Shown one piece after another: positions 12,119-24,012 of a stretch of 64,000 nt of DNA; the stretch's first letter is position 1; each line of letters starts with the position of its first letter. The stretch is from positions 242,908,584-242,972,583 of the forward strand of contig NC_134570.1 in the NCBI RefSeq assembly GCF_050947875.1. The letters are read 5' to 3'. Both the position numbers and the translations under genes were made by a program. Below the pieces are notes generated by a model. The model saw only the letters and a program-made list of their open reading frames with translations, had not been told where the DNA came from and made no database searches. This DNA is from Dermacentor variabilis. Its lineage: Eukaryota > Arthropoda > Arachnida > Ixodida > Ixodidae.

Positions 12119-13733
12119 TCACAGCTTGAGCACCTTGCGGGACAGGGGTTTTTGCTCAACATTCTTCGCAACAGAGTTTCTGTCTGTAACAGCCAAAGCA
12201 TAATTAGCAAATAAAGGTTTCATAATTTTTTTTGTGACCAGTTCGAGCAGCTGCTGCCGGTGGCTTCTGTCCTCGCTGCCACAGGTGAGAATAGGCACAT
12301 TAATGAGTGTGCTGACACTCCTTTCCACAGAGACTTCCATAGGCTTTGGGATGGACTTCCTATGGAAAAGTACCGCCTCAGCGAACCTTTTGAGTGCTAT
12401 CAGAAGCTTCACGAGCTCTTGACTAGGGTAGCATAGCCCACCCCGGTCTTGGTGTGCAATCAGTCCTTGAAGTGGCGTGTATGCTCTTGGTCCTTGCATA
12501 AGTTCAATGCATTTTGCACAGGAGAGACTCTCTGTTGCTGCCTGAACAAGGTACCCTCCAACCAGAGCCACACTGGCCACATCAGGTGTTGGAAAGCATG
12601 GCCTTGTCGAAAGACAATCTTCTTTCAGTCGATCCCTTGCAAGTTGTAAGAACTCGGCAGTGCCCAAGTCTTTGCGGGTGTTCTGCTGGGTTGTGATGAG
12701 TTGCCTCGAAGAGAAAGAAGAAGAACTTTGGACATTACTTCCTTTACATGCAGCAACAATCCCAGTCTTCAGCATCTTTTCGAGTCCATACAATGGACTC
12801 TTTACATCCAGTGCATCATTGCATCCAGCACCTTGGCGCAGAAACCCAAACATTGATTCAATTGGGTCGCTCGACATTTTTCGCGTCAACACAAACTTAA
12901 ACAGTCTTGCTGTTAATAGATAACGGATGCATTCAACATTTGACTTCGTGGTAAACACCAGGGCATGATATGTTTCTTTGCTGAAGAAGTTCTCAGGCCG
13001 ACTTGCATTCTTGAGGTTTTCCATGTAGCTGAGGAAGTCTGTCTCCAGCCATTCCAGCCTTTCATCATCGACATCTGTGTAATGTCGAGCATCTTCATTG
13101 CTGATGTGGATGTGTTGCTGACAGTTGCTCACATCCATGAGGGTGAACCATTTCTGTATGGTCTTCATAAATGTTACTGTAGGTGCCACTGAGGCAAATT
13201 GCAAGTCGCAGGTGTGGCCTGCTTGATCCTTCAAATAGCTGAGTGCTGCTGTAACTGGAGGAGAAAACAACTGCAAACTGCAGAGCCGACTTGACATTCA
13301 TCTTTTCAATGTTTGAAGGATATAGATGCTTCCGTGTTAAGAATCGAATGGGCCTTACCGTTGAATGCTGCTGCATCTTGTAAAGAGTCTTCAGGTGCTT
13401 GGAGGATAGATGCTTCCGTGTTAAGAATCGAATGGGCCTTACCGTTGAATGCTGCTGCATCTTGTAAAGAGTCTTCAGGTGCTTGGAGGACACTTCATGC
13501 TTTCCGCCAATGTCTTTAGCTAGAAACTGCGATCTAATATTTTTAATTATGTGGCTCTGATCGAATGCAAGAAAAATGGCCTTGGCGGGATCTGAAGGGT
13601 GTTTGGCCCTTGTCTGTGCAGCGCCGTTGCATAAAATGTCCATAGCTGCAACATTGATTTTATGATTGTCAGTCACAATCCGAACAACATTGAAACGAAT
13701 TTCCTGAGTCTTTTTAATGACTTAACTTGTCGT
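12119..13733 (-). pseudogene. P-element/THAP9-like transposase, C-terminal part
   Basis: Reading leftward from 13733, this continues the transposase that begins at 18389 and is split by a LINE. It contains VRIVTDNHKIN, a FDQSHIIKNIR block and SSDPIESMFGFLR. These match the catalytic RNase-H-like core and the conserved DPxE..F block of P transposases, which cut and paste P elements in the nucleus. Damage visible: an in-frame TAA at 13722-13724 beside the LINE target site, an in-frame 84-bp tandem duplication (13322-13489), and a frameshift explained by a 7-bp tandem duplication AACTGCA x2 (13269-13282). After that the frame runs open to the stop at 12119. Family assignment is strong; the copy is dead. 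Confidence 0.8.
13322..13489 (-). repeat. 84-bp exact tandem duplication inside the transposase
   Basis: Positions 13322-13405 and 13406-13489 are the same 84-bp unit. Because 84 is divisible by three, the protein gains a second copy of a 28-residue segment (SSKHLKTLYKM..LTRKHL) without losing frame. The copies appear identical by eye, so the duplication is recent, or an assembly artefact. Confidence 0.85.
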
Positions 13734-13740
13734 TGATGGC

Positions 13741-15345
13741 TTGATGGTGATCAATGATGGCTCGCCAACATACCTTCGAGGCTCTTACTACAGCAGTTGT
13801 CTTGATATTGCGTTTGTTTCAAAAAGCCTGCTGTCTGCTACACGATGGTGTACTGATCTGGACACCCATGGAAGTGACCATCTACCAACATATGTTCAGT
13901 TGAAATGGTTACGTCCCCCAGCTCCGCACACTGTGCGTTCCATCGATTGGCCAACATTTCGAGAATCTGTGACCTCCGCATGTCAAGCCATCCAAGCACC
14001 ATCCAATATTGAAGATGTCATCGCGGCAACTTTACGTGACACAACAAAACACCTCAGCGCACCTTTACCGAGATCATCTATTGATGACCAGTACGAGCGA
14101 CTTCGCGCGATACGGCGTCGAGCAGAACGGAAATACAGAAGGACCAAATCACCATTAGACGTCACTGCATCACGCCGGGCTCAGCGTCATGTCCTGCGCC
14201 ACCTTGACAAGCTTGACAAACAACGCTGGAGATCATTCTGTGGCTCTCTGGATCCGAGAAAACCTCTCTCTAGAATTTGGAAAATTGTACGAAGCCTTCG
14301 CTCGCCTCCACAACAGCTTCACCCGTTCAGCGCTGTGGCCATACGGCGAGGCCGGCGTGAAGTTGAGGTCACCGATGACTTCTGCAAATTACTCGTTAGC
14401 TCCTCGAACGATATACCAACCCATTCACGACTGACTTTCCCGTCATCTAGTGATCACCGTCTAGACGCGCCTTTTACTATGCACGAGCTCGACGCTGCGA
14501 TATCTTCTTCCCGCCGGTCAACTTGTCCAGGACCAGACGGAATTACATACTCCGCGATTTGTCATCTTGGAGTAGAAGCTCGAGAAATTCTCCTGGCGCT
14601 CTACAACTCTACGTGGGACACAGCAACTGTGCCTAATCACTGGAAGTGCATTCGTCTTGTGGCTTTGCTAAAACCTGGGAAATGCTCACATGATCTCTCA
14701 CATTACCGGCCAATAGCCTTGGCAAGCTGTGTCGTTAAAGTGATGGAGCGGATGGTACTGAGCAGACTGGAATGGCTACTCGAGAGAAGTGGTGGACTTC
14801 CTGATTTCATCAATGGATTCAGAAGAGGCCGATTATCAATTGACGGTGTGATCGACCTAGTATCTTCTGTTCAACAGGAAAAGAGACGCCGTCGTCTAGT
14901 ATGCGCAATATTTCTGGACATCAAAAGTGCCTACGACAACGTCTTCCACCATTCGATTCTTCAGGCGCTTGAGGATATCGGTGTTGGTGGCCGGATGTAT
15001 GCATGGCTGCAGAGTTACCTCAGTGACCCCACCATTTTCATGTACACTTCGGATGGCGAGACTGATAGACATGACGTTCGCAGGGGTGTTCCGCAGGGTG
15101 GTGTCCTTAGCCCAATATTGTTCAATATCATACTGGTGGGCCTTGCAGACGAGCTACCTGAAACAGCGCGTATCAGTACGTACGCGGATGGTATCTGTAT
15201 TTGGTCATCTGGGGTCACACGTCCACAAGTGCGTGCAAGGCTCCAACGTGCGGCTACCATAACGGCGAAGTACTTGCGCCGTAGAGGCCTGTAACTCTCA
15301 GCAACTAAGTGCGCAGTCATGGCATTCACGCGCAAATCGATGTCA
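13741..15345 (+). pseudogene. I-type LINE endonuclease end and reverse transcriptase
   Basis: The open stretch begins inside the endonuclease (SYYSSCLDIAFVS, then GSDHLP with the catalytic SDH). A long basic linker leads to reverse transcriptase. Blocks seen are CPGPDGITY, HYRPIALAS, FLDIKSAYDNV and GVPQGGVLSPILFN. The catalytic box reads TYADG (about 15178) instead of YADD, so the second aspartate is lost and the enzyme would be inactive. An in-frame TAA follows at 15293, and the coding continues as LSATKCAVMAFTRK before another frame change near 15385. No start codon of the original protein remains. Confidence 0.85.
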
Positions 15346-15506
15346 CATTATCCAATCGTTGCCAACGGAACAGCGCTCCCTTTAGTCACCCACCAGATAT
15401 CTTGGCGTGATAATTGACGCAGTCTTTCTTGGACCAAACATGTTACTGCGCTTAGGGCGAAACTGACCAACTTCATACACGTTCTTCGTGTAATATCAGG
15501 ACTGAG

Positions 15507-16893
15507 ATGGGCCCTTCTGAGCGAAGTTTGCTCCAAGTGTACCAGGCACTTTTTGTGGGCTACATACGCTACAGCATGCCTGTGTTATCTAACATGGGGT
15601 CATCTTGTATACGCTCGCTGGAGAGCCTTCAGGCACAAGCACTACGAATATGTCTTGGCTTGCCACGCTGCACGTCAACTAAGGGCACAATAGCGGAAGC
15701 ACGGGCTTGTCCTATCGACATATACAGGTCTTGTGAACCTGTGCGAACCTATCTTCGCCTGCTAACCAGACACTCACACCATCCACTGTCAACACTTCCA
15801 AGCACCAACCTTGACTGTGCTTTTTCTAAAGCTATTGCATGTCACGCAAGCATTGTACTTGCAAGATTCCAGGCCACCGACATCCCCGTGACACCTCCAT
15901 GGACATTGCCAAGACGACTAGTGAGGCTTCAGATACCCGGAATTAGGAAGAAATCTCACGTTTCCTCCATTGGCTTGAAGCAGCTCACCCTGTCCCATAT
16001 ATTTACATTATATAGTGGGACTGTACAAGTATATACCGATGGTTCGGTCACGTCATCTGCCACAACGGCTGCATTTGTCATCCCACAACTTGGAATTACT
16101 CAACGATTTCGATTAGACCACAAATCGACATCTACGGCTGCGGAACTTGCGGGAATACGGGAGGCTGTCTGTTTTATGAGAACGCAGACACCTCATAAAT
16201 GGACGATATTGTGCGATGCCAAATCAGCGCTACAGGCGCTGAAATACTTTTTAAAGAAAGGACCATACTAACTGCTCGTGCTGGAAATCGTCGAACTTTA
16301 TCACAGTGCCGAGTTAAGTGGCCACGTGATCACCTTTCAATGGGTGCCTAGCCATTGTGGTGTTTTTGGTAATGAACTTGCTGACAGTGAGGCAAGATCG
16401 GCCTCCTTCCTCTGATGAAGTACGGATTGCCTACTCGCGACCTGACACCAACTCCATGATCAAGGCACTCATGCAGGACCTTACAAAGGCTTACAGAGCC
16501 CACTCTGATAACATTCACAGACGTCTACATACGATTGACCCAGACGGTAAATTCTGTTTGCCCCCGAAGCTTACACGGAGCAAAACATCATTGCTACGCA
16601 GGATTCGGCTCGGCGTTGCTTTCACCCGTCGCTACGCACACCTCATCGGCCAATCGAACAGCCCTGATTGTGTACACTGCCAGATGCCCGAAACACTGCA
16701 ACACGTACTGTGCGACTGCCCAGCATATAAGCTGGAGCGAAGGACGTTAGACAGTTTCCTAGCCAGCGTTGGCAAACAACTACTGTCGGAGGAACCTATC
16801 CTCGGCCCACGGCCTGACACTGCAATTTCAATGCGCGCAACAAAAGTATTGTTGAAGTTCCTGCAGGACACCAAGCTCGACGAGCGGCTCTAG
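15507..16893 (+). pseudogene. I-type LINE RNase H and C-terminal zinc motif
   Basis: Two frames encode the downstream part of the same polyprotein. The region before RNase H carries the usual IRYSMPVLS and LESLQAQALRICLGLPR blocks. RNase H shows VYTDGSV, AAELAGIREA and CDAKSALQ, the three acidic positions needed to cut RNA in hybrids, followed by WVPSHCGVFGNELAD near 16345. A stop and frame change occur at 16268-16360. The last domain ends with CVHCQMPETLQHVLCDCP, a CCHC motif common at LINE C-termini, and stops at 16893. Confidence 0.85.
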
Positions 16894-17070
16894 CGAGGCA
16901 ACTGTCTCATGTACATAAGCACTAACCACTTCTCTTATCATCATCATCCATCCCAATACTTTCACTCCCCTTCCCTCTTCCCCAGTGCAGAGTAGCAGAC
17001 TAGAGCGCACTAGCTCAGGTCGACCTCTCTGTCTTTCCTATCAATAAATTTTATTCATTCAACTTGTCGT

Positions 17071-18389
17071 AGCAGCAAGCTGGTCGCCAGTGCACCCCTT
17101 GGCGAAGAAGTAGCCTGCAGGTATCTTGTACCTCCCATGTAGGCCACACAGCAGAAAACACAGAAGTGAATTTGCCAAGGTACATTTTTCAGACTCTGGA
17201 ACAAGGTGTTGTAAGTCTGTGCTCATGTCTACGTCACCGACAAATGCATCCCTTTGCTTGTGGTGTTCCAACCTTTGCTTGATTCGTACCTCATCAACCA
17301 CAAGTCCACATACCTTGGCCTGCGGTGCTTCCAGCATTTGTAGTTCCGTTTCTAAACGGCAGCGCACCAATTCGGTGAAGCCAACTTCTCCTGAAACAGT
17401 CCCTATGTATTTCCGGAGGGTATTCCTACATGTCAGACGGAGGAGACCTTCATCCCTCATGTATTCATAGGACTTAGCAGATAAATTCCTGACCACTATG
17501 CGGCGCCTGATTGTCGTCTCCGACCATTGTGGCTTTTTAGCACGGTACTTTTTCACTTGATCGAGCAGCAATACTGCTCTGGCATTGCCTTGTTGAGCAT
17601 CATCAACAACTTCCATGAATGCGCTAAGGTGGCACTGCTCTTTGAGCTTTCGAAGCTCTTCTTTGTAGGCATCCACACTCTTTTTTAAGCTGTCAGTTTT
17701 CGCCTTTAACGCACGCTGTTTTTCTCGCCATCTCTTCCTTTCGATGTAATAGCTAGATGAATACTCTTTCTTCGTCTGCGTGCCGCAAGTGCGCCTCGCA
17801 TACGGTCTGGGCATGACCACTCTTTCGGAGCCGGTAGAAGCATGCTGCTCGAAAGAGTCAGTACTGAGCGTAGTGCTGTCTGTTTCGTACTCACAGTTGT
17901 GTGAAACTACATCAGAGTTTCCTTCAGTCTCTAAGGCTGCTGCAGCCTCATCACTCAAAAAAAAGTTGATAGGAGCACTTGCCTCGCAGTTCGGTGACAC
18001 AAGTGTTTCGCTCTGAGCATTTGAAGCGCTGTTGCTTGTAGGGCTCATATTCTCTGAATGGTCCCGCTTGCGCTTTCGAATGCTGACGCCGCTTCTTGCG
18101 GCCGCCGCAGGCTTCGCCATATAGGACGGGTAACCAGGAAACATGCTCGGCACAACACCGGGCTTTAGCTGCCGCTTCTTGCAGTTTTCCTTGAAATCGG
18201 ACGCTTTAAAATGCAAACTGCACACGACAGAGTAGTTTGACGTCGTATTTGGCAACCAGTACTTCCTCGAAATCGCCTTTAGCCATTGTACACGTGCAGC
18301 ACTGTCGGCTGGTATTTCGTGAAAAGAAACACCAAGAGGTTTTTTTTCAGCTGACTAGACGTACACAGTGGCACACAACAGTAATGCAT
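17071..18389 (-). pseudogene. P-element/THAP9-like transposase, N-terminal part with THAP domain
   Basis: The best start is ATG at 18389-18387, giving MHYCCVPLC, the first two zinc-binding cysteines of a THAP domain. A run of eight T (18340-18347, plus strand) then breaks frame. With one more base the reading continues into VSFHEIP, W-LKAIS and VCSLHF, the second cysteine/histidine pair, and a GVVPSMF block in the place of the AVPTIF motif. THAP domains bind DNA at transposon ends. After it come a serine-rich linker, a basic coiled coil (about 17640-17760) and the start of the RNase-H-like fold (VCGLVVDEVRIK, then GDVDMS). Coding stops at 17071 because a LINE is inserted. The whole gene with its other half would be about 940 codons, close to THAP9 and longer than Drosophila P transposase. 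Confidence 0.8.
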
Positions 18390-18518
18390 GTCTACAGGAG
18401 TTAATCCACAATAATGGTCAAAAGTCGTCGATCGTAGATCGGCACAAAACAAACACGCAAAACATTCGCGCGAACAACGTGCACAGTAGCTCGGGCCGGT
18501 CTGGTCGCATCAGGGTTT
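18390..18518. other. 5' flank of the P-type transposase
   Basis: Short stretch between the THAP start codon and the tail of the next LINE. No inverted terminal repeat matching the other side of the transposase was found. Confidence 0.4.
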
Positions 18519-21500
18519 GAATGGATGGATGGATGTTATGAGCGTCCCCTTTGGAACGGGGTGGTTGGTTGGGCCACCAAGCTCTTGCTACTATGCTGCC
18601 TAATATTCTACCTAGTTTAACTAATGAAAAAAGAAAAAGAAAACACTATGAACTACCACGTCCAAATTTTCTGATCCCCTGTTGCGAACTGTGCTTTTGT
18701 ACGTCTCCGTCTTTTGTCGTTTCCCTACTTTTCTTCCACCAATCCTCCAATCGCCTTTTACTAATGTCTATTGCGGACCTGTTTGCTTTACCACTGCTCC
18801 CGCTGAACCCAAGGGCTTCAAGGAGGCCAGTGGTGCCTAAATCGACCGCTGGGTAGACGTCTTCACATTCTAATCAAATATGCTCTGTCGTTTCCCTAGC
18901 TTTACCGCAGCAAGCACATGCTTCTTCTTCCTTCCTATATCTCGCTTTATAGGTGCGTGTTCTAAGGCATCCCGATCTCGCTTCGAAAAGTAATGAGCTT
19001 CCCTTTGAGTTATCATAAATTGTTTCTTTCCTGATTTCGTTTTTTCCTCTTAAGTAGTTACTCATGGCAGGTTTATCTTCCGTTGCCTTCACCCATGAGA
19101 TTACTTCAGCCTCTCTGACTTTCCGCTTGACCTTCTTTGTTGCTGTGTTGCCCACCCCACAGGCCGCCTACTTGCTGGTAAGCTTCCTAGTTCTTTTCCT
19201 CCACTGTGAATCAATGTTTTGCCTGTACAGATACCTGAACATTCTCCCAGCCCATTTACTTTCTTCCATATTCCTCAGCCGTTCTTCATACTCAATTTTA
19301 CTGCGAGCTTCCCCCACTTCAAAACTAGTCCCGCCCATATCCCCCTGGACAGCTTCATTTGTAGTCTTCCCGTGAGCGCCCAATGCGAGGCGACCCACTG
19401 ACCTTTGGTTCCCGTCGAGTCCTGATTGTACCCCTGATTTAAAGCAAACAACCGCATTTCCTAAAATAAGTCCTGGAACCATTACACCTTTCCACATACC
19501 TCGGAGGTCCTGAGCTCCTACCTATTGTATCCCCATAGCGCTCTGTGCTTCATTATGGCTGCATTTCTCTTCCCCTTTACTGTTGTGGTTTTTTCCTGTG
19601 TTTCCATATATCCATTGCCTTCGTTTATCCATATACCAAGGTATTTATATTCTGTTACCCGAGGTATTTCTTGGCCCTGTATCTCCACTGTCTGTTCACT
19701 GTTTTCATTGAATACCATAACGCCTGATTTTCTAACACTAAATTTCAAACCTAAATTGTTGCCTTCCTGTCCACAGATATTAGCCAGACGTTGCAAATCA
19801 CTTTGCTTGTTAGCGAGCAACACAATGTGGTCCGCATAAAATAAACCTGGGAGTTGCTGCTCTATTACTGTGCCTGCCTGTTTGTAATGGAGATTAAACC
19901 CGATATTACTTCCTTAATTCCAGCGCCCTCTCCATCATCACCATGTACATCTAAACAGCAGCGGGGATAAATGGCACCCCTGCCTCAGCCCCTTGTTGAT
20001 ATGAACTTTCTCTGCGCTCCTCATCCCTTCCCATTCAACGCGAACGGTATTTTCTAGGTAAATCTCTCTCAAAAGCTGTAGACAATCGTTACCTAAGCCT
20101 TCCCCTTCCAGAATATCCCACAATATGTTGCGGTCTACGTTGTCGTAGGCTCCTGTAATGTCCAAAAAGGCCACATACAACGGTCTGCTTTCTGCTTTTG
20201 ATATTTCAATACACTAAGTAAGAACAAACAAGTTATCATCCAAACGCCTTCTAAAGCCATTCTGAAGCTCTCCCAAAATGTCATTATTCTCTGCCCATGC
20301 TTGAAGCTTTAATTTGATTACTTGCATTACTAGCCTGTATATTACCGGTGTAATGTCAAAGGTCTATACGAGTGAATTCTGTTTTTCTCCCCCTTACCTT
20401 TATAGATTAAATTCATTGAGCTTTGTCGCCAACTGTCTGGTATTCGTCTATCTTTTAAAGTTTTTTTCCACTGCTTTCGCCAGAGCTTCCTTACTTTTTG
20501 GTCCCAGTTCATTTATCAGCGTAACGGGAACCTCGTCTAGTCCTGTGGCTGTGCGCTTGGGAATTTTCTCTTCCGCTTTCTTCCAGTTTAAATGTGTCAG
20601 CACCAGCTCCTTTTCCTCTTGGGTCTCTTTAATGCTCTTTTTTTCTTCAAATACAACCTCGTCATTGCCTTGGAAAGACTCGGCTGTTATTTTTCGGATG
20701 TAATTTATTGCCGCTTCTCCTTCCAGTCTGTTTTCATCTTCGTCTAGGATATGTTGTTGTATTGTTGTTGACTTCCTGCCTAATAATTTTATGTGATTCC
20801 AAGATATTCTAGGTGCGGCCTTCTTTTTCTCACGTATTTCTGACAACCAACGTTCACTTTCACCTTTTAATTTTGCTTGCACCAGTATTTGAACCATAGA
20901 CTTTTTCTCCCGGTATATTTCCTATTTACTGGTTATTTCATCCTGTGGCAACTGCGCCTTCTTTGCCTGCCTGTGCTCTCGAGATGCTTTCTGTCATTCG
21001 GCGATCGCTTCTCGTATCTCCTTGTTCCACCAGCTTTTCGGTTTCTTTTTTCCTTTCCAACGAACATGTTGTTTCTCTTTCCGTATTTCTGTCGTTATTA
21101 TACTTAGAAGCTCACCATATTCCCACTCCTTACTTGGCCACTTGCCAAGTTCTTCAACTCTAGTGACTATATTTGCTATTTGTTCAGCGTTCAAATTTGG
21201 TCTGGCCATTGTGCTTTCCTTGCTCTCTTTCCCAACTACATATCCCATTTTCAAGATGATGCGTTTATGGTCATTCCCTATGCTGCTAAACCCTTCCTCA
21301 TCGATGACCATTTCTCTCAACCTATAATGAATTCCTTCTGTCATCAGACAGTAATCAATGGTCGATTGCCGGTTTCCCACTTCCCACGTGATCTGTCCTT
21401 CACACTTAAACCCTGTATTCACGATCACGAGGTTATGTTGCTCGCAAAGGTCTAGCATTGACTTCCCGTTATTGTTGGTATAGCCATCTAAACCCTGTAT

Positions 21501-21615
21501 GTGGGCATTCATTTCACCTAATAGGATAATCTCAGCGCCATTCCCAAAACCCTTAATATCAGCGCTTACGCATTCCACTAACTCTTTATTCTTCTCTGTG
21601 CAATTTTTCCGGGCC
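18519..21615 (-). mobile_element. LINE with (CATC)n-type tail, 5'-truncated
   Basis: A minus-strand non-LTR retrotransposon. Its 3' tail, read on the plus strand, is ATGGATGGATGGATG at 18520-18534. Coding blocks run from a partial endonuclease near 21600 to a terminal cysteine motif near 18880. The 5' end is truncated inside the endonuclease. It has many stops and frame changes. I could not establish a target duplication: the seven-base GGTCGCA found near both ends may be chance. Clade not resolved. Confidence 0.75.
18874..21615 (-). pseudogene. LINE endonuclease-reverse transcriptase remnant
   Basis: Pieces in order: endonuclease (IILLGEMNAHIQGLDG, QITWEVGNRQSTIDY and GNDHKRI) at 20994-21615; a linker and the first part of reverse transcriptase (20448-20897, RTATGLDEVP); AFLDITGAYDNVDR and GLRQGCHLSPLLF (19938-20180); a region after the catalytic box (19518-19823, LGLKFSVRKSGVMVF, YKYLGIWIN); and C-terminal pieces to 18874 ending CACCGKARETTEHI, a truncated zinc motif. 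The FADD catalytic box is not readable in the pieces I can see, lying between 19938 and 19823. At least five frame breaks are needed, so this is an old copy. Confidence 0.75.
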
Positions 21616-21836
21616 GCCGTTCCTGCGACCCGGTCGCAGGAGTGGAAATGGGGGGCAAGCGTTATAGTGCCCTGGTCGTTCGAACGCTTAGGGGGCGAAA
21701 GCGTTAGGTTCACCCAAATAGACGCTATATAATGGTTTGGCTTGGCTCCGTATATTATTTTTAAATAGGTGGCGCTAAAGTGATGAACGCGATGACAGCC
21801 CTGAATCGGTGCTTCCGTTCTGCCCGTGCGGTCTTC
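21616..21836. other. Non-coding, with a 9-bp palindrome
   Basis: CCTGCGACC and GGTCGCAGG (21622-21640) form perfect arms around one base. No gene was recognised. It is the junction at the truncated 5' end of the LINE. Confidence 0.45.
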
Positions 21837-22135
21837 GCCTGTGCCCATGACTGTGGAGAAGTGATTGTGGCTGTTGGATGTCGTCAAATGTGAGAGCTTG
21901 TGGCGAAGTGATTGAGTATGGCCGTAGTAGTTCTGCCCATGTAGTGTTTTGCGGACTTCACCTGTGCCTGTGACTGATCGTGTTGCCCAATAGCTTTGTG
22001 GAAAGCGACATGGTTTGTGTGGATGTCATCGCAGCGTTTGCCAGCTCCTGGGTGGCCCCTGTGCCAGTTATTGATGGCGTTGCCCAGTTGCCTTGTGGAA
22101 GTTGATGTAGCTTGTGTGAATTTCGTTGCCGCTTA
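21837..22135. repeat. Diverged tandem repeat, about 100-bp units
   Basis: The phrases CCTGTGCC..TGACTG, CGTTGCCCA..GCCTTGTGGAAG and GCTTGTGTG..TTCGTTGCC recur about three times in order (units near 21837, 21962 and 22060). Divergence is high. No protein was recognised. Confidence 0.45.
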
Positions 22136-22356
22136 TGACTGCCTTAATTATAGGTGGTCACGCTGCCTTTCGAAGCGCGTACAAGCGCGAGAAACTTCAC
22201 CGATTTTTGTCTAAACAGCGTGGACGTCTCGAAATGTTAGCTAGAAAATCAACCAGCAGCAAGCCAAGTCTGTATTTTGTGGTTTTGTGAGCTTATGCTC
22301 ATGCGAGCAGCAGAAGGACAAAAGATCCGTTACATAATGTCAGTTCCATAAAATTA

Positions 22357-22416
22357 GCTTTGCCGCAATACAGTCATGTTATGCGGTGAAGCATACGTAA
22401 TGTATTGCGGTAAAGT
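22357..22416. repeat. Short palindromic repeat (GCTTTGCCGCAATAC hairpin)
   Basis: GCTTTGCCGCAATAC (22357-22371) pairs with GTATTGCGGTAAAGT (22402-22416), 13 of 15 positions, with a 30-base loop. The same motif recurs at 49321, 49892 and other sites, so this is a dispersed miniature hairpin family. Confidence 0.65.
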
Positions 22417-24010
22417 ATATGAAAAGTAGGAAGGGACCGCTGCGTTACTGGGGCGATTTTCTTGTATTACGGTCATGGTCGTGCGCGAACAAGAAAAAAT
22501 CACGGTCGAAGCGCATGGCACAAATCTTTCCAATGCTTCAATTGGAAAAACAAAACGAATCGGAGTGGGTGATGCCAAAAACAAAGCCTTGACTTTTGTA
22601 TTATCAAAGCAGTTCCGAGAATATTCAATCATATTACAAGCTCCTGCCTTATTTATGATTGTTTAAAGTATATGCATATATTGTGCACCAACCTTAGCAC
22701 CAATTCTAATGTACTTTAATGATGGAAGTTTAATAACACGTGGGAAATATATAATTTGTGCTGTATGGTGTTGTGCTGTTATAAGCTGCTGCTTTCATGT
22801 GGTAATGTGTACATTGGCTGGAAGAGTTGATGCATCCTCCTTATAGAACTCATTGAAAGGTGAACCACCTGTCAAGCCATCATTGTTCTTGCTGTTGTAC
22901 ACCAGATTTCACAAACATGGGGATACTTATGATACAGAAAGAGTAGCTGAGGCTTACTATATCACAGAAGTGCGGGAGTCGACCATCTATCTCTCTAGCT
23001 CGGGTTGAATGTGCCTACATGAGTAACATGTAACACTTTTTGGGCGTCTGGTTTCTTTTATTGTTAGCTTAGTTTGTGTTTTTTCTCCCATTTGTAGGTT
23101 TTAGTGTGTGTTGCTGTGTATATGTATATAATTGCTTCCAGAGTGGCTTTCTTGTTGCTAATAAATTTAGAGAAGGCAGCATTCTTCATTTTGTGCGTCA
23201 GACAGCAAGTGAGCATGTTTCAAAGGATGTTGGATTTTGTTGTCATAAGCAACAAAAAGGCATAAGCCTATATACTGCTTGCTGGAGGTACTCTTTAAAG
23301 CATTAAGGATATTATCATGCTGATAACTCTGTGCACAATAATTAGAAATATCACATCATGTCTGACATGTCTTCTTGCCACCATGAAATCTTGTCAGATG
23401 CATAACACGGGACATACACCACAGATCTTGGCCAGCCATTCTCATTTGCGGTCTCGACCTCCTACCACTGAGCAGACTGGTCCAAGAGACCAAACATGCA
23501 ACTTTTATCTGATTAAATGTAGTGTAAGTTGCACAAAATTAGATGTCAGGTGTTATTGTTGACACAGATACATATCTGTGAGCCTCATAAACTAATGTCA
23601 AAAGAAAGAGAATAATACCCATGAAATGCCTTCTTGGTAGGATGGCAGGACCATTCTCTTGCAGAGCTAAATAACAACCATGCAGCAGTATCATGATATC
23701 AAGCTGAACAATAATTTACTCCAACAATAGTTTCCTTCGTGGAACATTGCACTGATAGTCTTGAAATACAATACCCATTGCTAGCTGAAGGCCTTCCAAA
23801 TTAGCATGACAGGAGGGCATATTTTAGGAAGCAAGAATGAAAACGGAGCCAGTTAACTATGAAAGTTGTGAATGCAACTCTGCAGAAGTTAGAAAAATGA
23901 ACGAAACGGAATAGTTTAAAAGTAAGTGGTTTAGAGACAAAAGGCCGTTTTATTCCATGCCAGAAAAGCAAGCAGTGGTTGAAATGCTTTCCACGTACAT
24001 ACCTTCAAGG
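22417..24010. other. No recognisable gene
   Basis: AT-rich sequence. Short open frames show no motifs. The last bases lead into the TA target site of the mariner element. Confidence 0.5.
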
Positions 24011-24012
24011 TA

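Larger units (their letters stand above)
13734..17060 (+). mobile_element. I-type LINE (endonuclease-RT-RNase H) inserted in the P-type transposase
   Basis: The element is flanked by a 10-bp target duplication AACTTGTCGT (13724-13733 and 17061-17070). It is 5'-truncated within the endonuclease and ends near CAATAAATTTTATTC. It lies on the opposite strand to the host transposase. Carrying an RNase H domain after reverse transcriptase places it in the I-type group. Removing it and one target copy rejoins the transposase reading frame exactly, apart from a TAA codon at the join. Confidence 0.9.

Noticed and set aside
18507..21640. GGTCGCA at both ends of the LINE as target duplication
   Set aside because: Offsets from the tail and truncation are uneven, and seven bases may match by chance.
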